In this document: in pieces, positions 60,207 to 64,000 of the stretch
Position numbering within the stretch: position 1 is the first letter of the stretch
Layout of the letters: each line of letters begins with the position of its first letter
Assembly (NCBI GenBank): GCA_902777855.1
Contig: CACYVN010000007.1
Span: 92,332-156,331 of the forward strand
Length of the DNA stretch: 64,000 nucleotides
DNA from: an uncultured bacterium
GTDB lineage: Bacteria > Cyanobacteriota > Vampirovibrionia > Gastranaerophilales > Gastranaerophilaceae
Direction: 5' to 3'
Notes under the pieces: model-generated
Database searches by the model: none
Told to the model about the DNA's origin: nothing
The model's input: only the letters and a program-made list of their open reading frames with translations
Translations under genes and position numbers: made by a program

Positions 60207-60410
60207 ATGAGTATTAAAGAAGATATAAAAATGTTACTTGCAAAGAAAGCAATGACAATGACCGAATTGGCAAAATGTCTGACGGATAACGGAATAAAAT
60301 CATCTATTAAAAGTTTATCCAACAAATTGTCAAGACAAACCATAAAATTTGAAGAAGTCCGTAAAATTATGGACATTCTTGGTTTTGATATTGAGTATAA
60401 AGAAAGATAA
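60207..60410 (+). CDS. small HTH protein (paralog 2)
   Basis: A 67-residue protein of the same family as 41669-41884: SIKEDIKMLLAKKAMTMTELAKCL, then IKSSIKSLSNKLSRQTIKFEEVRKIMDILGFDIEY. A single XRE-like helix-turn-helix domain with no other part. No ribosome binding site; leaderless promoter. The SDR gene begins 4 bp after its stop, so both are probably co-transcribed. Confidence 0.78.
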   Translation: MSIKEDIKMLLAKKAMTMTELAKCLTDNGIKSSIKSLSNKLSRQTIKFEEVRKIMDILGFDIEYKER

Positions 60411-60414
60411 TTTT

Positions 60415-61233
60415 ATGGAAAAGACATACGTAATCACGGGCTCAACTTCTGGTATAGGCAAGGCGGTGCTTGAAAAATTAGCTGCAAACAAAGAGAATCT
60501 TATTTTTGCAGGTTACAGAAACGAAAAAAAATTACCGCAGAATATCCCCGATAATATCAAATATTTTTATATTGATATGACGGACAGAAAATCAATTATA
60601 AACGCCTGCGAGCAAATTAAATCTCAAGCAAATCACATTGATACTCTGATAAATGTTGCAGGTAATGTTGTTGCGGGACCTATTGAAAAAATTGATACTC
60701 AAAGATTAAGACAACAGTTTGATGTAAATACATTCTCACATATTGAGTTAACGCAAAATCTTATGGGAATCTTGGATAATTCAAAAATTATCAATGTGAG
60801 TTCAATGTCGAGTTTTGGGAATTTCCCGTTTATCAGTCCTTATTGTGCTTCAAAGCGTGCTTTAGACATATTTTTTAATGCTCTTGAACTTGAAAATCAT
60901 AAAAATATTCGTGTAATTTCGGTTAAACCGGGGGTAATTGCAACACCTATCTGGGAAACATCCGTTAACTCCAATCTTGAATACCTCGATAACTGCGACG
61001 GATATGAAAAAGAATTAGAATTTGTTAAAAATAATGCACTTAAAAATACTCAAAATGGTCTGCCTGTTTCAAAAGTAGCGAATTTAATCGTAAAAATTGC
61101 CAATTCTAATAATCCAAAATCCTCATACACAGTCGGGAAAGATGCTAAATTCGCACAAATTTTGTCTCTTTTTCCTCAGGAATTGATTAATAAAATTATA
61201 AAATTCGGAATGAAATACAGAATGGACTTGTGA
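60415..61233 (+). CDS. short-chain dehydrogenase/reductase
   Basis: A 272-residue SDR: cofactor motif TGSTSGIGKA near residues 8-17, NVAG near 82, catalytic Ser in NVSSMSSFG near 129, and the YCASK catalytic Tyr-Lys near 146. Such enzymes oxidise or reduce hydroxyl/keto groups with NAD(P)H; substrate unknown. The start MEKTYVITGSTSG with an AGAAAG 8 nt upstream is preferred to the frame opening at 60349, which overlaps the HTH gene. Confidence 0.9.
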   Translation: MEKTYVITGSTSGIGKAVLEKLAANKENLIFAGYRNEKKLPQNIPDNIKYFYIDMTDRKSIINACEQIKSQANHIDTLINVAGNVVAGPIEKIDTQRLRQQFDVNTFSHIELTQNLMGILDNSKIINVSSMSSFGNFPFISPYCASKRALDIFFNALELENHKNIRVISVKPGVIATPIWETSVNSNLEYLDNCDGYEKELEFVKNNALKNTQNGLPVSKVANLIVKIANSNNPKSSYTVGKDAKFAQILSLFPQELINKIIKFGMKYRMDL

Positions 61234-61248
61234 TATAATATTGTAGTT

Positions 61249-63021
61249 ATGAAAGATAAAGAGATTGATAAAATTTACAACCTTATAGAGAAAGGTGACT
61301 ATGCAAAAGCAAAAGAACTTTTGGCTGATATAACCACTGAAAATGAAAATGATATTGATGCCTTAAAGCTTGTTGCATTGTGTGAAGTTAATGTTGAAAA
61401 TTATGAAGAAGCAAGAAAAATCCTTGAAGATATAATCAAATTCAAGCAGAATGATGCAATTTGCTGGTATTATTTAGGATGTTGTTACGATAATTTGGGT
61501 CAGCTTGTTGAAGCAAAACATGCATATACTACAGTAATGAAACTTCGCCCCGAATATGTTGATGTCTATAAAAGTATGGCTATTGTGCAAATAAAAGCAC
61601 AGGAACCTGAAAAAGCAATTGATTATATTGAACAGGGATTAAAATATGCAGATAAAGATGATTATGCGTTTTATTATATAGCAGGAACTGCATGTATGGC
61701 TGCTCAAAATTTTGAAGGAAGCATAAAATACATTGAAAACGCAATAGAACTTGCTCCTAATAATGTTCAGTTGTATAACAATTTGGGTACGGCATATCTT
61801 ACAACAGGTCAACTTGATAAGGCCCGTGAAACTTATGAAAAATCAATAGAACTTGAACCGACTGATTCGCTTGCATATTTTAATATTGCATCAATATTAC
61901 AAATGCAGGATGAACACGAAAAAGCCTGTGAATATTTTGAAAAAGCTCACGAACTTGAACCTGATGATGACAGCTATATTATTGCGTGGGCAGTATCAGA
62001 AGTGAAAGCAAACAGAATCCCTGAAGCTATTGAACACTATAAATATCTTTCTGCCGCTTATCCTCAAAAAACGACTTATAAATTTAATCTGGCAAGTTGT
62101 TTGCAGATTATAGGTCAATATGAGGCAGCCATTTCAATACTTGTTCAATTGAGTATGATGAATCCAAAATCGGTCAATATTTTAAAAAAGCTTGCTGCTA
62201 TTTATCTGATAACCGGACAAGTTTCAAAAGCAAAAGAAATTTATGAAAGAATAATAAAACATGGCGGAACTGATTTTATGCCTTACTATGAACTTTCAAT
62301 GCTTTGTATAAAAACAGGTGATACGGACAGGGCAGAAAATATGCTCAAAAAAGTATGCAAACTTAAACCTGATTTTGCAAATGCTCATAAAGATTTGGCG
62401 GTGATTTATCTTAATAAAAGACTTTTTGATTATGCAAAAGATGAATTTGAAAAAGCATATGAATACGGGAGCAAAGATTTTTCGATAGTTTTAGAATATG
62501 CAAATTATTTTCATGCAACATCGGATTTTGAAAAAGCTGATCAAATGTACCAGAAAGCATTGGAATTAAAACCGGAAAATCCCAACGCTCTTGCTTTTTC
62601 GGCATTGAACAAAACTCATTTAAAACAAATTGATGTCGCATTGGAACAAATCAAAAGTGCGATTTCAAAATCGCCGGCTTCGGCATTTATGTTTTTTATT
62701 GCAGGGAGAATTTATTTTCTTTCAAATGATTTTGATTGTGCAAAAGATTATCTTATCAAGTCTTTTGAAATGGAGCAGATGCCCGAAACACAGAATTTAC
62801 TTGCGCTGTGTTATTTCAATTTAAAAGATTTTAAACAGGCAAAAATTATTTTTAACAATATGCTTGAAAAATCTCCGCTCAATATTAACACTTTATTAAA
62901 CATTGCAAAATGCTGTATAGAGTTAAAAGAAATTGACCAAGCACTTGAATATCTTGACAAAATTGTTGATACATTCCCTGAATGTGAAGAAGCGCAGGAA
63001 CTTATAAGAGAGATTTCTTAA
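61249..63021 (+). CDS. large TPR repeat protein
   Basis: A 590-residue cytoplasmic protein made of about 15 TPR repeats, for example AICWYYLGCCYDNLGQLVEA and NVQLYNNLGTAYLTTGQLDKA. No signal peptide. An extended -10 (TGATATAAT, 61231-61239) lies 9 nt before the ATG, so a nearly leaderless mRNA is likely. The next gene starts 3 bp after its stop. It resembles scaffolds that bind many partners; function unknown. Confidence 0.85.
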   Translation: MKDKEIDKIYNLIEKGDYAKAKELLADITTENENDIDALKLVALCEVNVENYEEARKILEDIIKFKQNDAICWYYLGCCYDNLGQLVEAKHAYTTVMKLRPEYVDVYKSMAIVQIKAQEPEKAIDYIEQGLKYADKDDYAFYYIAGTACMAAQNFEGSIKYIENAIELAPNNVQLYNNLGTAYLTTGQLDKARETYEKSIELEPTDSLAYFNIASILQMQDEHEKACEYFEKAHELEPDDDSYIIAWAVSEVKANRIPEAIEHYKYLSAAYPQKTTYKFNLASCLQIIGQYEAAISILVQLSMMNPKSVNILKKLAAIYLITGQVSKAKEIYERIIKHGGTDFMPYYELSMLCIKTGDTDRAENMLKKVCKLKPDFANAHKDLAVIYLNKRLFDYAKDEFEKAYEYGSKDFSIVLEYANYFHATSDFEKADQMYQKALELKPENPNALAFSALNKTHLKQIDVALEQIKSAISKSPASAFMFFIAGRIYFLSNDFDCAKDYLIKSFEMEQMPETQNLLALCYFNLKDFKQAKIIFNNMLEKSPLNINTLLNIAKCCIELKEIDQALEYLDKIVDTFPECEEAQELIREIS

Positions 63022-63023
63022 TT

Positions 63024-63764
63024 ATGATTACAAAATCTGAACTTGATGCGCTTGTTTTAAAATATGAAAATGAAGATTTTATAAAGGATGATCCTGTTCA
63101 GTTTATTCACAGGTTTAAAACTAAAAAAGATACGGAACTTGCAGGATTTATAGCATCGTTGCTTGCTTATGGGAGCAGAACTCAGTTTATTAAAAAACTT
63201 GATGATTTGCTAATAAATAGGGCACAGAATGAACCTCTCAATTTTGTATTGAATTTTGAACCTGAAATGATAGGTGATTTTAATTATCGTTTCGGAAAAC
63301 CAAATGATTTTATTTCAATTTTTAATATTTTAAGAGAATTATATTCAACTACAGAAGGTCTTGAAGAACTTTTCAGACATGGCTACGAGCAAAATAAAAT
63401 GTTTGAAACGGTTGTAGATTATTTTTATGCAAGAGCGGATAAAAATGTAGGTCAGGGATTTTACCATATGATACCGAATCCTCATAATGGCGGAGCAATG
63501 AAAAGGATGTGTATGTATTTGCGTTGGATGGTCAGAAAATCAAGTATAGATGTCGGTATATGGAAGTTTATGAAACCATCTGAATTATACATTCCCTTGG
63601 ATGTTCATGTCGGCAGAATTTCAAGACAAATGGGGTTATTAAAACGTAATTCAAACGATTTTAAGGCAGTTGTTGAGCTTACAAATAAGCTCAAAGAATT
63701 TTGTCCAGATGACCCTGTCAAATATGATTTTGCAATGTTTGGCTACGGGGTAAATCATAAATAA
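63024..63764 (+). CDS. TIGR02757 family protein
   Basis: A 246-residue helical protein with the TIGR02757 pattern: DPVQFIHRFKTKKDTELAGFIASLLAYGSR near the start, then MKRMCMYLRWMVRKSSIDVGIWKFMKPSELYIPLDVHVGRI. The family is found in Bacteroidetes, Cyanobacteria relatives and others, with unknown function; a helical DNA-glycosylase-like fold is possible. Its stop codon lies within the start of the repeat element at 63757. Confidence 0.85.
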   Translation: MITKSELDALVLKYENEDFIKDDPVQFIHRFKTKKDTELAGFIASLLAYGSRTQFIKKLDDLLINRAQNEPLNFVLNFEPEMIGDFNYRFGKPNDFISIFNILRELYSTTEGLEELFRHGYEQNKMFETVVDYFYARADKNVGQGFYHMIPNPHNGGAMKRMCMYLRWMVRKSSIDVGIWKFMKPSELYIPLDVHVGRISRQMGLLKRNSNDFKAVVELTNKLKEFCPDDPVKYDFAMFGYGVNHK

Positions 63765-64000
63765 TATTATAAGAACATGTTCATTCTTTCTCTTTTCTTG
63801 CGATGAAAAGAGAAAGAACGAACCAAGAAAGAGAAAATACGCTGTTTCACTGCAATGCCTGACGGCATCGCTCCGCCCCCAGATATAAGTCTATTACGTT
63901 TATACGTTTTTGTCCTAACGGACAAAAATCAATCAGGCGCCTAAAAAACGGCGCCTTTGATAATAATCTTTCAAACGCGCGGCGTAGTTTTAGCCGCGCT
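63757..64000. repeat. multi-hairpin non-coding element (copy 2, cut by the window end)
   Basis: From ATAAATAATATTATAAGAAC on, this stretch follows 47745-47989 almost base for base; I count about five substitutions and one missing C in 244 bp. The hairpins corresponding to copy 1 positions 47772, 47843, 47896, 47924 and 47966 are all intact. Both copies start directly after the stop of a plus-strand gene. Confidence 0.88.

Overview
This window is AT-rich chromosomal DNA from an anaerobic, diderm bacterium. The envelope genes (an AsmA-like protein, an LptF/LptG-type permease, an EmrA/EmrB/TolC-type exporter) point to two membranes. HydG ([FeFe]-hydrogenase maturation) and pyruvate phosphate dikinase point to a fermentative anaerobe. 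The best fit is a non-photosynthetic relative of Cyanobacteria (Vampirovibrionia/Melainabacteria, probably gut Gastranaerophilales). Supporting signs are the lysA-cdaA pair, many TPR proteins and two paralogous proteins starting MG..ASQAR. The assignment is inference from gene content; there is no rRNA here and no database search was possible.

Layout. 1-2905: start of proC, then rpmH, rnpA and an unknown gene, a DUF4145-like protein and a membrane protein. 2906-6425: a probable small RNA, GC-rich tandem repeats, a DUF805 protein, a secreted protein, the first MG..ASQAR protein and a small membrane protein. 6540-16558: dut, gltA-like, tRNA-Gln, asd, a DUF2130 protein, purA and a fliI-type export ATPase. 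16556-23727: tRNA-Pro with truncated tRNA copies, a DUF512 radical SAM protein with a PadR regulator, an AsmA-like protein, and the second MG..ASQAR protein. 23928-33181: ROK glucokinase, hydG, thrS with a structured leader, a DivIC-like protein, TPR protein, a zincin and a CtpA protease. 33188-34110: tRNA-Cys, tRNA-Val and tRNA-derived fragments. 34136-41464: xerC/D, TPR protein, engB, an inverted-repeat-bounded element and ppdK. 41669-50517: a small HTH gene, the emrB-emrA-marR / tolC divergon, lptF-like gene, a multi-hairpin element, pgi and two small genes. 50617-64000: lysA-cdaA-yitT, a large zincin, ndk, TPR proteins, two metal-dependent hydrolases, a second small HTH gene, an SDR, a TIGR02757 protein and a second copy of the multi-hairpin element cut by the window edge.

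The core genes are ordinary. The unusual material is of three kinds. (1) Several families of palindromic non-coding repeats: a roughly 390-bp chain of nine hairpins present twice, a 487-bp element with perfect 22-bp terminal inverted repeats, two 130-141-bp elements with inverted ends, and GC-rich units of about 105 bp. Three of the four tRNA loci carry truncated copies of their own tRNA next to such repeats. (2) At least nine genes without an evident ribosome binding site have a -10 hexamer ending exactly 6 nt before the start codon, which predicts leaderless mRNAs. (3) A set of unknown proteins, two with conserved ends and a variable middle and several small ones with an Asn-rich, aromatic-x-Gly/Ala N-terminus, sits in a window that also has a stand-alone FliI-type export ATPase; I propose, without proof, that these are exported proteins.
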